Shown here piece after piece: positions 52,284 to 61,099 of a stretch of 64,000 nucleotides of DNA. Below the pieces are notes generated by a model. It was not told the DNA's origin and ran no database searches. It saw nothing but the letters and a program-made list of their open reading frames with translations. The stretch is from assembly GCF_024722015.1 (NCBI RefSeq), contig NZ_JANQBD010000002.1, positions 427,635 through 491,634 on the forward strand, given 5' to 3'. Source of the stretch: Paenibacillus radicis (ex Xue et al. 2023). GTDB lineage: Bacteria; Bacillota; Bacilli; Paenibacillales; NBRC-103111. Numbering within the stretch: position 1 is the first letter of the stretch; each line of letters begins with the position of its first letter. The translations under genes were made by a program, and so were the position numbers.

Positions 52284-53723
52284 TTAACGCTGCCAATCCT
52301 TACCCCGTAGCCATGCTTGAATTTCACTTTCCGTTGGGTCCACAGGATCGGGTTTAAGCCCTGGAATGTAAGTACAGGCTTCATATAGGGCTGGAATGAC
52401 ATCCTGATGAATACCAACGGAATGATGCACATAAGGGCCTTTAACCAGCTTTTCCTCCCATAATGGCCAATCATTAACTTCAACCCATACATAGGAGCCT
52501 CTTGTATAAGGTCCTTGGATGCCTTTGGCACGGCCTAGAAAAATAGAATATTCCCCGTGATCCCCGTCAAATCGGGCAAGTGTCATCTCTCCACCGCGTA
52601 TCTCACCTTCATGAGTCCCTGGTGAATGATCGTCGAACAGGAAATGCTTACGCAGCTGAGGCTTTTCTTCTACGCTTAATGAAACCGGGAAATTCCCACA
52701 ATGGAACAGCAGCTCGCCGTTCGGATTATCCGGATGACGAATTGTCAAATCAGCGAAGAAAGTCGGCTTCGTATTCAGTGACGCAGCTTGCACCATGATA
52801 GAGGTGATAGCGCCATGAATATCCGTTTCGCAGGTAACCGGAATCTGCTCATCCGTCAGAATCGCGTTAGCTAAGCATGGCATGATGCCCATCGCATCCT
52901 GCAGCGAAGACCAGCATTGAATGGCAATGGCAGTACTTGCCGTTTTCTCGGCATATTGCTTCATCGCAACTTTGAGCGCCGCAATTTTGTTAACGGCTTC
53001 TTCCCCAACCTCCGAATAATCCAGATGCTCCTTTATATAGCTAACAGCTTCATCAAATTCGGGTCCGCCTTTGGCACCAACCTTTTTCGCAGCCGTCTTG
53101 ATATCTTCCAATGTAATCGGGTAAATTTCGATACCGAACTTCTCCAATAGTTCCCCTTCATTACACATCATGGTCCAAAAAGAAGCGGGTCTTGGAGCAA
53201 TTTGTAAAATGCGCAGTCGGCGGAATTCCTTCACTACATTGGCAGCCGCTACAAAGTTACGGAAGCCTCGTTCAAACACGGGATCATCCACCCGGCTGTT
53301 TGTGATATAAGTAAACGGCACATTAAAACGGCGCAGCACCTTGCCTGTAGCGAACAATCCGCACTGCGTATCGCGCAAGCGCATCCCATTTTCAAGCGGT
53401 GCTTCATCTCGCGGACCCCAGAGAAGAACCGGCTTTCCTAACGCTTTGGCAACACGGCCGACCATGTCCTCCGTCCCGAAATTACAGTGAGGGAAGAATA
53501 CTGCATCCACCTCATGTTGTGCAAAATGCTTGACAATTTCTTCTGCATTGTACAAATCGTCGTAGAGCAGCCCCTCCTTGTTCAAGCCTTCCAAATCAAC
53601 GATATCAATGTCGAGCCCGAAGCTGTCCATTTTTTCACGAATTAGCACCTTATACTTAAATGCATCCTCTGCACTGAAAACAAATCGTCTAGTCGGCGCA
53701 TAGCCGAGCTTTAGCTTTCCCAT
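52284..53723 (-). CDS. L-fucose/L-arabinose-isomerase family protein, probable D-apiose isomerase
   Basis: A 479-residue protein of the FucI/AraA superfamily (FFPHCNFGTEDMVGRVAKALGKPVLLWGPRDEAPLE and TAIAIQCWSSLQDAMGIMPCLANAILTDEQIPVTCETDIHGAI). Such enzymes interconvert aldoses and ketoses with a divalent metal. In this operon it is best placed as the first step after uptake: D-apiose to D-apulose. The ATG at 53723 follows GGGGAGG at 9 nt. It starts 5 nt past the stop of the upstream apiosidase-like gene. Family certain, substrate inferred. Confidence 0.88.
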   Translation of the reverse strand: MGKLKLGYAPTRRFVFSAEDAFKYKVLIREKMDSFGLDIDIVDLEGLNKEGLLYDDLYNAEEIVKHFAQHEVDAVFFPHCNFGTEDMVGRVAKALGKPVLLWGPRDEAPLENGMRLRDTQCGLFATGKVLRRFNVPFTYITNSRVDDPVFERGFRNFVAAANVVKEFRRLRILQIAPRPASFWTMMCNEGELLEKFGIEIYPITLEDIKTAAKKVGAKGGPEFDEAVSYIKEHLDYSEVGEEAVNKIAALKVAMKQYAEKTASTAIAIQCWSSLQDAMGIMPCLANAILTDEQIPVTCETDIHGAITSIMVQAASLNTKPTFFADLTIRHPDNPNGELLFHCGNFPVSLSVEEKPQLRKHFLFDDHSPGTHEGEIRGGEMTLARFDGDHGEYSIFLGRAKGIQGPYTRGSYVWVEVNDWPLWEEKLVKGPYVHHSVGIHQDVIPALYEACTYIPGLKPDPVDPTESEIQAWLRGKDWQR

Positions 53724-53727
53724 CGCT

Positions 53728-55218
53728 TCAAACCTCCCCTTGTTCTGTTGCACGTGCTCTAATTGCAATATAAGGCGTTCCCGGCATATCAATGCGTGTC
53801 ATACCACTAAAGGTTCCTTCCAGCGAAGTGACCGTCATACGCCAAGTATCGATTACATCAATCTGAAAGCTGCGATTCTCCGGCAGCGGGAGTTCACGGT
53901 AAGCCGGGCGATGGATACCAAAATACTGGAGGTAATACTCTCCCTCAACTCCAATAGTCGGTGCATCCCGCAGCCTGTCAATCGGCTCCGTACAATCCGG
54001 GGCTTCATTAAGAATTTGCTGTAGAAAGGCAATTCGTGCAGGGCTCTCCCCATACAACAGTCCACCCTTGGACCACCAGACCACCTCATCAGGATGCAAA
54101 AAGGTTTCTCCATGCCCCACATACCCGCCACGGGTAAATCCGTCCCAGAAACGTGCTGTCATATCCTCACCGGTAATATTCCCCCAGCGCTGCGGCAAAT
54201 TGCCCTCATAGCAGCATTCATCAACTACAACAGGCTTGCCATATAGCTTGCGCCATGCATTCGTCGGGGTTAGCTCCCAATACTGCATGCTCACATGCGT
54301 TACCCATGGTTTGGTGTGATCGTAGACGATCAGCGTTGTGGGATCATACATTTTCGTACCATTATGTATCGATCTCAGGTGCTGGTAAGGGTCACTTTCC
54401 TGTACAATGCGGAAAGACCGATCCCAGTCATCCATTGTTTTCTCCGTCATAAAATCAAATTCATTCGCCAAGGACCACCAAATATTACGGAAGGCTCCAA
54501 GTCGGGCTATGATATACCGCAAATAATAAGCATCCGTCTCCGCATCCATACGATCAAATCCCCAACGGCCTTTATCGTAAGGATGAAACAGAATTAAATC
54601 CGCTTCGATCCCAAGCTGCTGCAGCTCCGTAATTTTTTGCTCCAGGTTGGCAAAGTAATCGGGATTAAAGCGAGTCCAATCGAAGCCCTCTGCACTAGAA
54701 CCAGCGAACGGAAAACTAACCGGCTCATTCAGATTAAAGCTGTAATTTTTCGGAAATACGCACATCCGGATTTTGTTGAATGGCGAGGCGCTTAAGGATT
54801 CCAACGTTTGCTGCTGCAGCTCCTCGTCCTGATGAGTCCATGCATAGCAGGTAGTGCCGAAAGGCCGGTAGGCCGTCCCATCCTCATATACGAAGTGGGA
54901 AGCATCCCTAATCCGCACCGGACCGTGATTCCCGGAAGAAGCAGGTATACAGGAGAAGCTTCCCGCCGCGCCATCAAGCTCAGCAGAGCTGCTGCTAACC
55001 GAGTAGGTCCACACTCCTTCGGTGTCAGGCATGAATCGAATCTTATACATATCATTTCCGTCATAAAAACCTTCCACTTTTACGATCCGGTGCTTATGCT
55101 GAAACTGTGCTTCCAATTGAACGTCCTGGAACGGATTACCTTCAACCGTTCCTCTTAGTGAAAGCTCAAATAATCCCCAACGCTCTACTTCATTAACATT
55201 CTGTATGGCTTCCCTCAT
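53728..55218 (-). CDS. apiosidase-like glycoside hydrolase (DUF5060 + DUF4038), copy 1
   Basis: A 496-residue paralogue of the protein at 45931. DUF5060 has VERWGLFELSLRGTVEGNPFQD, VEGFYDGNDMYKIRFMPDTEGVWTY. In the barrel the acid/base Glu is in WWSLANEFDF and the nucleophile in VVVDECCYEGNLPQRWGNITGEDM. The C-terminal domain has the DTWRMTV block. Catalytic pair intact, no signal peptide. The ATG at 55218 is 8 nt after AAGGAG; the codon 9 nt earlier overlaps that site. It is the first enzyme gene after the transporter, 23 nt past the permease stop. Confidence 0.92.
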   Translation of the reverse strand: MREAIQNVNEVERWGLFELSLRGTVEGNPFQDVQLEAQFQHKHRIVKVEGFYDGNDMYKIRFMPDTEGVWTYSVSSSSAELDGAAGSFSCIPASSGNHGPVRIRDASHFVYEDGTAYRPFGTTCYAWTHQDEELQQQTLESLSASPFNKIRMCVFPKNYSFNLNEPVSFPFAGSSAEGFDWTRFNPDYFANLEQKITELQQLGIEADLILFHPYDKGRWGFDRMDAETDAYYLRYIIARLGAFRNIWWSLANEFDFMTEKTMDDWDRSFRIVQESDPYQHLRSIHNGTKMYDPTTLIVYDHTKPWVTHVSMQYWELTPTNAWRKLYGKPVVVDECCYEGNLPQRWGNITGEDMTARFWDGFTRGGYVGHGETFLHPDEVVWWSKGGLLYGESPARIAFLQQILNEAPDCTEPIDRLRDAPTIGVEGEYYLQYFGIHRPAYRELPLPENRSFQIDVIDTWRMTVTSLEGTFSGMTRIDMPGTPYIAIRARATEQGEV

Positions 55219-55240
55219 TGAAATCACTCCTTATCTATAT

Positions 55241-56083
55241 CTATCCTTTTATTCCTGAGGTCGAAATTCCTTCGACAAAATATTTCTGACAGCTGAAGAA
55301 AATAACTAAGCTTGGTATTAAAGACAGGACAGACATGGCAAACATAACGCCCCACGCAGAGTCACCCGATGAATCCATAAATAACCTCAACCCGAGTGGA
55401 ATCGTATAAAGCTTAGCTGTATTGATATAAAGCAGTTGACTGAAGAAGTCATCCCAAGTCCATATAAAGGTGAAGATAGCCGTCGTAATGAGGGCCGGTA
55501 CCGCCAGCGGCAAAATAATCCGCCAGTAAATCTGCGCTTTACCGCAGCCGTCAATAGTTGCCGATTCATCCAGCTCTTTAGGCAATCCCCGAATAAATTG
55601 AACCATTAGAAAAATGAAAAACGCGTCTGTAGCAAGCCACTTTGGAATAGTCAACGGATAATACGTATCAATCCAATTCAGTTGTTTAAACAAAATGTAC
55701 TGAGGTATGATCGTGACATGATGAGGCAGCATGATCGTTACCAGCATGAGAGCAAACCAAACCTTTTTCCAGGAAAAATCCAACCGGCCGAACGAGTAGG
55801 CAGCCATCGAGCAGGACAACAAATTTCCAGCAACACAAAATGCAGAGACGATAAAGGAATTCGTGAAAAAGGTTGAGAACTTGACTCGTGCAATACCCGA
55901 CCAGCCTTTCAAATAGTTATCCAATGTCACTTCCTTGGGCCAAAGGCTCAAATCGCTGAATATCAGATTCGATGGTTTAAAAGAGCTGGAAACCAGCCAC
56001 ATAATAGGGTACAGCATGAACATCCCAACTCCGAGGATCAAGACATGAAGCAGCAGCCGATTGACTCCTTTTGCCTGCGCCAT
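55241..56083 (-). CDS. CUT1 ABC sugar permease (MalG type)
   Basis: A 280-residue inner-membrane permease with six segments and the EAA loop ELDESATIDGCGKAQIYWRIILPLAVPAL; the C-terminal GISTSGIKG is typical. The ATG at 56083 follows GGGGGAAG, while the frame to 56104 overlaps the partner. It forms the transport channel with the MalF-type permease at 56085. Expected ligand: the apiose-containing sugar used by the operon. Confidence 0.94.
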   Translation of the reverse strand: MAQAKGVNRLLLHVLILGVGMFMLYPIMWLVSSSFKPSNLIFSDLSLWPKEVTLDNYLKGWSGIARVKFSTFFTNSFIVSAFCVAGNLLSCSMAAYSFGRLDFSWKKVWFALMLVTIMLPHHVTIIPQYILFKQLNWIDTYYPLTIPKWLATDAFFIFLMVQFIRGLPKELDESATIDGCGKAQIYWRIILPLAVPALITTAIFTFIWTWDDFFSQLLYINTAKLYTIPLGLRLFMDSSGDSAWGVMFAMSVLSLIPSLVIFFSCQKYFVEGISTSGIKG

Positions 56084-56084
56084 C

Positions 56085-57035
56085 TTACTTCCCCCCGTCC
56101 GCATAATGTACCCAATATCTGGATGATCCGAAAATGATGGCCGTAAATATACCTATAATAACTAACAGAACCCAAGCCATTGCCGATGCATAGCCCATCT
56201 CATAGAATGAGAAGCCTTTCATATACAGGTACAAGGTGTAGAACAGGGTCGAATCCATAGGACCTCCCGTACCTCCGCTTATAATGAAGGATTGAGTAAA
56301 GGCCTGGAAGGCGCCTATCAATTGAATAACTAAATTAAAGAAAATAACAGGCGTCAGCAGCGGAATCGTAATATGGAAAAATTGCTTGATTTTGCTGGCA
56401 CCGTCCACTTGAGATGCCTCGTAATAATCTTGCGGAATTTGTTTAAGCCCTGCCAAAAAAATGATCATAGAAGAGCCAAACTGCCATACGGACAGTGCCA
56501 CAATGGAATATAAGGCATAATCAGGATTAGCAACCCAGTCCGGAGCATGTATGCCGAAATTAAGCAGAAACTGGTTTACAACACCGGAGCCTCCGAAAAT
56601 TTTGCGCCACAGTACTGCAATTGCCACACTTCCACCAAGAAGAGTTGGCAAATAATACAGCGTCCTGTAAAGGCTTACCCCTCGCAATCCCCGATTCATG
56701 AGCGTAGCAATCATTAATGCGGCCGTCAGCTTCAAAGGCACCGAGGTAAAAACATATATAATGGTCACTTTTAATGAAGCAAAAAATCTTGGATCTCCAG
56801 TGAACATCGTTTTGTAGTTATCAAATCCGATATACTTGGGAGGAGAAATAACATCAAACTTGGTTAATGAATAATAGAACGAATTAATCATCGGACCGAT
56901 CGTCAGGGCAAGCAAACCAACAAACCAAGGCAGCAGAAATAAGTAAGCAACAGCATTTTTCTTCCAAAGCTTGGCTAAGTAAATGCCTAACGTCATTCTG
57001 GATGTACGCTTGTTCTCCAATGCTATTCGGTTCAT
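56085..57035 (-). CDS. CUT1 ABC sugar permease (MalF type)
   Basis: A 316-residue permease with an N-terminal WKKNAVAYLFLLPWFVGLLAL segment and EAA loop YYEASQVDGASKIKQFFHITIPLLTPVI. ATG at 57035 follows AAAGGG at 8 nt; the GTG two codons before is too close. Paired with the permease at 55241 and the binding protein at 57059. No ATPase is encoded here. Confidence 0.94.
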   Translation of the reverse strand: MNRIALENKRTSRMTLGIYLAKLWKKNAVAYLFLLPWFVGLLALTIGPMINSFYYSLTKFDVISPPKYIGFDNYKTMFTGDPRFFASLKVTIIYVFTSVPLKLTAALMIATLMNRGLRGVSLYRTLYYLPTLLGGSVAIAVLWRKIFGGSGVVNQFLLNFGIHAPDWVANPDYALYSIVALSVWQFGSSMIIFLAGLKQIPQDYYEASQVDGASKIKQFFHITIPLLTPVIFFNLVIQLIGAFQAFTQSFIISGGTGGPMDSTLFYTLYLYMKGFSFYEMGYASAMAWVLLVIIGIFTAIIFGSSRYWVHYADGGK

Positions 57036-57058
57036 AAGCACAACCCTTTCTGTTCGTC

Positions 57059-58402
57059 TTACTTTTTGATAACCTTCTCAGCAGCATTTAACAGCTCTTG
57101 GGCAGCATTTGGGACAGTTTCTTTGCCAAAAAGGATTTTTTGGCTTAAGTTCACTATGGTTGTTTCGAATTCTTTGCCGTTAGGAATTTCCCGGTCCAAA
57201 ACCCGTGAATTTTTAGCAGCCAAGTCAATGTAGTCATATACTTTCTTGTCCACAGGCGTTGCTTGTGCTTTCAACGCTTCACGAACCTTGGAGGAGCCTG
57301 GTACACCGCGCTCACTTCCCAGAATCATGGTAGCTTCCGGGTCGTTAACCATGAAGCTTATAAACATGGCCGCTTCCTTCGGATTTTTGGTCTTGGCATT
57401 TACCGACATGAATTGGCTCGGCTGCAGCCATAGACCTTGCGCTGCACCTGCTCCTCCGTTCGGTGGAAGCACAATGTTAATTTCATCCTTCATGCTTTTT
57501 TGGTAAGCATTCACTTGGTTGGACCAAATCAAATGCATAACTGTTTTTCCTTCTACAAAGGTTGAGTTATCCGGATTTTCCGTGTAAGCGGTAGTAATTT
57601 CCGCGGGAGGCGTGCTGCCCTGCTTGCGGTAGTTATCCCAGGTAGTAAACCATTTGGCGATTTCTTCTTTGCCGAGCCCTACCTTACCATCCTTATAAAG
57701 CGTCTTGTTGCTTTGCCTTGCCATATAATTCAAGTACAAAGGAACTTTGGATTCATCAACTGCGCCATAAAAGCCTTTCCCCAATGCCTTCGTAAGATCC
57801 TGAGCATACTTGCCAAATTCATCCCAGGTCCAGTTGCCTGTTGGAGGCTGCAAGCCCGATTTTTTAATCAGCTCTGTATTATAAGCAATACCAAATGCGT
57901 TAGAGCCTAAGTTAATTCCATATAATTTCCCATCCATAGCTCCCGATTCGACAGTTGCTTTATCGAAATCAGCTACATTAATTTCTTTGCCCAGGTAAGG
58001 GTTAATGTCCAAAAGTGCATTGCGCGCCACATAGTCCGGATAGTTATTTCCTAGCTGGATTAAATCAGGAGCATTACCTCCGGCGATTTGTGTATTTAAT
58101 TTATCCCAGTACCCATCGCTTCCCAAGTATTCTCCGTTAATTTTGATAGTAGGATTTTTCTTCTCGAACAGCTCGATGACTTTGAGAGTAGCGTCGTGCC
58201 TCACCTGCGACCCCCACCATGTCATACGAAGCTCGACCTTCTGATTGCTTGCTGCCGGTGTAGTAGTGGTAGCTGACGCACCGCCAGGAGCAGGTGTGCT
58301 TGCTGCCGGTGATGATCCGCCTCCACCAGGCGTACAAGCAGCCAACATGGATGCTACGGTTGCAAATGTAACGAGCAAGGACCAGTTCTTGTTCATTTTC
58401 AT
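57059..58402 (-). CDS. extracellular sugar-binding lipoprotein
   Basis: A 447-residue family 1 binding protein. Signal peptide and lipobox end MLAACTPGG (Cys about 23), then a Gly/Ala/Thr-rich linker and VELRMTWWGSQVRHDATLKVIELFEKKNPTIKINGEY. The region GGAGAAQGLWLQPSQFMSVNAKTKNPKEAAMF shapes the binding cleft. It captures the sugar imported by the operon. First gene of the operon; ATG follows AGGAGG at 8 nt. Upstream lie a cre box and LacI-type operators. Confidence 0.94.
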   Translation of the reverse strand: MKMNKNWSLLVTFATVASMLAACTPGGGGSSPAASTPAPGGASATTTTPAASNQKVELRMTWWGSQVRHDATLKVIELFEKKNPTIKINGEYLGSDGYWDKLNTQIAGGNAPDLIQLGNNYPDYVARNALLDINPYLGKEINVADFDKATVESGAMDGKLYGINLGSNAFGIAYNTELIKKSGLQPPTGNWTWDEFGKYAQDLTKALGKGFYGAVDESKVPLYLNYMARQSNKTLYKDGKVGLGKEEIAKWFTTWDNYRKQGSTPPAEITTAYTENPDNSTFVEGKTVMHLIWSNQVNAYQKSMKDEINIVLPPNGGAGAAQGLWLQPSQFMSVNAKTKNPKEAAMFISFMVNDPEATMILGSERGVPGSSKVREALKAQATPVDKKVYDYIDLAAKNSRVLDREIPNGKEFETTIVNLSQKILFGKETVPNAAQELLNAAEKVIKK

Positions 58403-58420
58403 AGCAATAACCTCCTATAA

Positions 58421-58434
58421 TTTAGTTTACTAAA
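58421..58434. promoter_or_regulatory. LacI-type operator near the transport operon start
   Basis: TTTAGT-TT-ACTAAA is a palindrome with a 2-nt centre, 19 nt upstream of the binding-protein start. A related half-site stretch (TTTAGTAAATTAA, 58627-58639) lies deeper in the intergenic region. Confidence 0.65.
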
Positions 58435-58468
58435 ATTGTTTATTTGTCATTTTGATTATGTTGTAAAT

Positions 58469-58484
58469 ATGTAAACGCTATCAT
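58469..58484. promoter_or_regulatory. cre site (CcpA)
   Basis: ATGTAAACGCTATCAT matches the cre consensus WTGNAARCGNWWWCAW at every position. It lies 67 nt upstream of the operon start, so catabolite control of the pathway is expected. Confidence 0.8.
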
Positions 58485-58792
58485 CGCCTGCCGAAATTCC
58501 CCCCCTGAAATACATAATCGCCCTTTTTTCATGTAAAATCGATAGTTTTCGCCATGCAATTTCCTTTAGACTTAGGCTCATTGCTCGTTTAAATCATATC
58601 ATCATGATTCAGAAGACGTCAACAAGTTTAGTAAATTAATTTATAAAAAACTGTATTTTAACTAAACTAATCTACTTAACACCAATCTCATTAGCCTATA
58701 AAACTGGTCTATTGACGCATGTTTCCAGTCATTAAGGGTGTATTCATTCATTTCGCTTACATCCGCTTGAATAATAGACAAGGCCATAGTAA

Positions 58793-58808
58793 ACTAAATA
58801 TGTTTAGT
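58793..58808. promoter_or_regulatory. LacI-type operator at the regulator gene
   Basis: ACTAAA-TATG-TTTAGT is an inverted repeat with the same half-site as the operator at 58421, 40 nt before the regulator start. Matching half-sites at both ends of the intergenic region suggest that one repressor controls both sides. Confidence 0.65.
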
Positions 58809-58847
58809 ACGTTTATCATGTGTTTGGTAAAGGAGTGTACTTGCATC

Positions 58848-59915
58848 ATGAAGATGGAGGATATTGCGAAGTTAGCCAACGTTTCTAAATCAGCTGTTTC
58901 CTTGGCGCTTAGCGGCAAGCCGGGTATTAGCGAGGAAACCCGCTTTAAAATATTGAAGATTGTTAAGGAAAGTGGTTATTTACCAAGATCGATGATTAAA
59001 GCCGACAAAGTATATGGACTGACCAAAACACTTCGTTTCGTCGCTTGCACCAATTCCGGGATCGTACTTGAGCAATATTACAAGCAGCCGTTTTTCATGG
59101 AGTTAATTCATGATATTGAAGAACAATGCCGCGCACGCGGCTACTCACTCTTCTTCTCCTCAATCCAGACCGACAATCTTGAGGATGCCATCGATACTAT
59201 GGAAACCGAGCATGAATCCAATGGGATTATTCTGCTAGGCACGAATCTCACCCAGGAGCAAATCCGGCTCATTGCCCAGAAACAGATTAATTTGGTTGTC
59301 CTAGATACATGTCTGGAAACATTCAATGCAAATTTCATCGTCATGAACAACGTAATGGGTGCATACCAAGCAGGACGTCATCTGCTCGACCTTGGACATC
59401 GGCAAATCGGGTATGTACAGTCGCATTCCCGCATGTACAACTTCAACTCCCGCAAGAAAGGCTTTCTGCAAGCATTGGCAGAGGAACACTTGTCAGTAGA
59501 TGACGAGCATTTCTTCTCGGTTTCCCCCACCATAGTGTCCTCTCAGGATGAATTTATGCAGAAAATAAAGGCGCTGAAGACTCCTCTGCCGACCGCCCTC
59601 TTTTGCGAATGCGACTATATCGCAATCAGTACTATCAAGTCATTGATTGAACTAGGAATCCGTGTCCCTCAGGACATCTCCATAGTTGGCTTCGATAATA
59701 TTCAGGAATCGACGATTATCACACCGGAATTGACTACCGTCCACGTAGAAAAAGGTAAAATAGCGGAGCTTGCTGTAACGAAGCTGTTCGATATGATTGA
59801 AAACGGGGACTCGGTTAAAATGAAATCGTTCATCGATACGCAATTGGTTGTACGCCAATCCTGCCGAGCTGTAGGTGCGCCTGCTGAAGCTCAGCCAGCA
59901 TTGCCTGGTCTTTGA
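58848..59915 (+). CDS. LacI-family transcriptional regulator of the sugar operon
   Basis: A 355-residue regulator. The N-terminal LacI helix-turn-helix (residues 1-50) reads MEDIAKLANVSKSAVSLALSGKPGISEETRFKIL, followed by the periplasmic-binding-protein-like ligand domain (IPLGTN-like ILLGTNLTQEQ, HLLDLGHRQIGYVQSHS, VPQDISIVGFDNIQ, TTVHVEKGKIAELAV). The start at 58848 places the helix-turn-helix at residue 3; the open frame to 58719 is read-through. GGAG is 12 nt upstream, somewhat far. Divergent from the whole catabolic operon, it is the predicted repressor, with an apiose-type sugar or intermediate as inducer. Confidence 0.93.
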   Translation: MKMEDIAKLANVSKSAVSLALSGKPGISEETRFKILKIVKESGYLPRSMIKADKVYGLTKTLRFVACTNSGIVLEQYYKQPFFMELIHDIEEQCRARGYSLFFSSIQTDNLEDAIDTMETEHESNGIILLGTNLTQEQIRLIAQKQINLVVLDTCLETFNANFIVMNNVMGAYQAGRHLLDLGHRQIGYVQSHSRMYNFNSRKKGFLQALAEEHLSVDDEHFFSVSPTIVSSQDEFMQKIKALKTPLPTALFCECDYIAISTIKSLIELGIRVPQDISIVGFDNIQESTIITPELTTVHVEKGKIAELAVTKLFDMIENGDSVKMKSFIDTQLVVRQSCRAVGAPAEAQPALPGL

Positions 59916-59953
59916 GCACCGAATTTCATTTAACACTACAAGGTCATACCATG

Positions 59954-59994
59954 AAAAAAGCTTGACGGAATGAATATCCGCCAAGCTTTTTTTA
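59954..59994 (+). terminator. terminator of the LacI-family gene
   Basis: AAAAAAGCTTGACGG pairs with CCGCCAAGCTTTTTTT (one mismatch) with a 9-nt loop and an A/T run on each side. Confidence 0.8.
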
Positions 59995-60187
59995 TTTGAT
60001 TAAAGTTAAAATACATGATTGATATTCAACGTTGGGTTCGCCGTTTTAATGGTGCTGCAACAAGTATTTGCAACATTATTTGACTTGATTCCGTTACTTA
60101 GACAGCAAGGAGTTTGAAATCACAACAACTGCATCCGCCCTGTTTTAAATATCACAAAGACAAAGGTTAGAATGGAGGACTATCACA

Positions 60188-61045
60188 TTGAGAAGCGAGA
60201 AAGAAATGATGAATATGCTTGTAGATTTTGCTATGAGCGATAATAGAATCCGATTGGCAACTTTGGAAGGATCACGTACAAACAAAAATATTATCCCTGA
60301 TACATACCAAGATTTCGATATTTCTTATTTTGTGACAGATATGGATTCTTTCAAGGAAAACGATCAATGGCTCCATATTTTCGGGAGTCGTTCTATGATG
60401 CAAAAACCGGAGGATATGGAGCTCTTTCCGTCGGAATTAGGGAATTGGTATTCCTATATAATTCTATTTGAAGATGGTAATAAATTAGACCTGACACTTA
60501 TTCCAATTAATGAGGTAGAGGATTATTTCACCGATTGCGACGGTTTAGTTGAAGTCTTGCTCGATAAGGACGATCTAATGAAAAATGAAGTGATCGCAGA
60601 CGACCGTCAATATTGGATTAAAAAGCCAACTGCAAGAGAATTTGATGATTGTTGTAATGAATTTTGGATGGTTTCAACTTACGTAGTAAAAGGATTAGCG
60701 CGAAAAGAAATCCTGTTTGCTATTGAGCATTTAAATGAGATTGCCCGACCCAATTTGCTAAGAATGATGGCTTGGCAAATCGGATCAGAGCAAGGCTATA
60801 CCTTTAGTGTTGGAAAAAACTATAAATTTATAGATCGTTACCTTCCAAATAAAGATTGGGAAGATTTGCTATTAACTTATTCTGAGAATGGCTACCCAAA
60901 CATGTGGCAGTCTCTTTTTACTTGTTATAAGTTATTCAGAAAATACTCTAAAGCTGTGGCAGAAAACCTCGGATTTCAGTATCCCGTTTACGATGAAGCC
61001 ATCACCAAGTATACTGAAAGTATTTATAATTCCGATAAGAATTAA
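60188..61045 (+). CDS. aminoglycoside 6-adenylyltransferase-like protein
   Basis: A 285-residue nucleotidyltransferase of the ANT(6)/AadK family. It has LEGSRTNKNIIPDTYQDFDISYFVTD with the G-S and D-x-D metal-binding pattern, LDLTLIPINE, then ARKEILFAIEHLNEIARPNLLRMMAWQIG. The enzyme adenylates streptomycin at the 6-position; chromosomal copies are common in Bacilli and may be intrinsic. The TTG start at 60188 is 9 nt after GGAGG. No mobile element is adjacent. Confidence 0.92.
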   Translation: MRSEKEMMNMLVDFAMSDNRIRLATLEGSRTNKNIIPDTYQDFDISYFVTDMDSFKENDQWLHIFGSRSMMQKPEDMELFPSELGNWYSYIILFEDGNKLDLTLIPINEVEDYFTDCDGLVEVLLDKDDLMKNEVIADDRQYWIKKPTAREFDDCCNEFWMVSTYVVKGLARKEILFAIEHLNEIARPNLLRMMAWQIGSEQGYTFSVGKNYKFIDRYLPNKDWEDLLLTYSENGYPNMWQSLFTCYKLFRKYSKAVAENLGFQYPVYDEAITKYTESIYNSDKN

Positions 61046-61099
61046 CATGTCCTTCATTCAGAAGATCACAATTGCCAATTGAATTCCCAGCATTTGCTT

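Noticed and set aside
54255..54597. 100-residue plus-strand frame in the apiosidase-like gene
   Set aside because: Antisense frame in a gene whose minus-strand frame has an intact catalytic pair and conserved domains.
60188..61045. ANT(6)-like gene as recently acquired resistance
   Set aside because: No insertion sequence, integron or repeat flanks it, and similar chromosomal genes are common in Bacilli.
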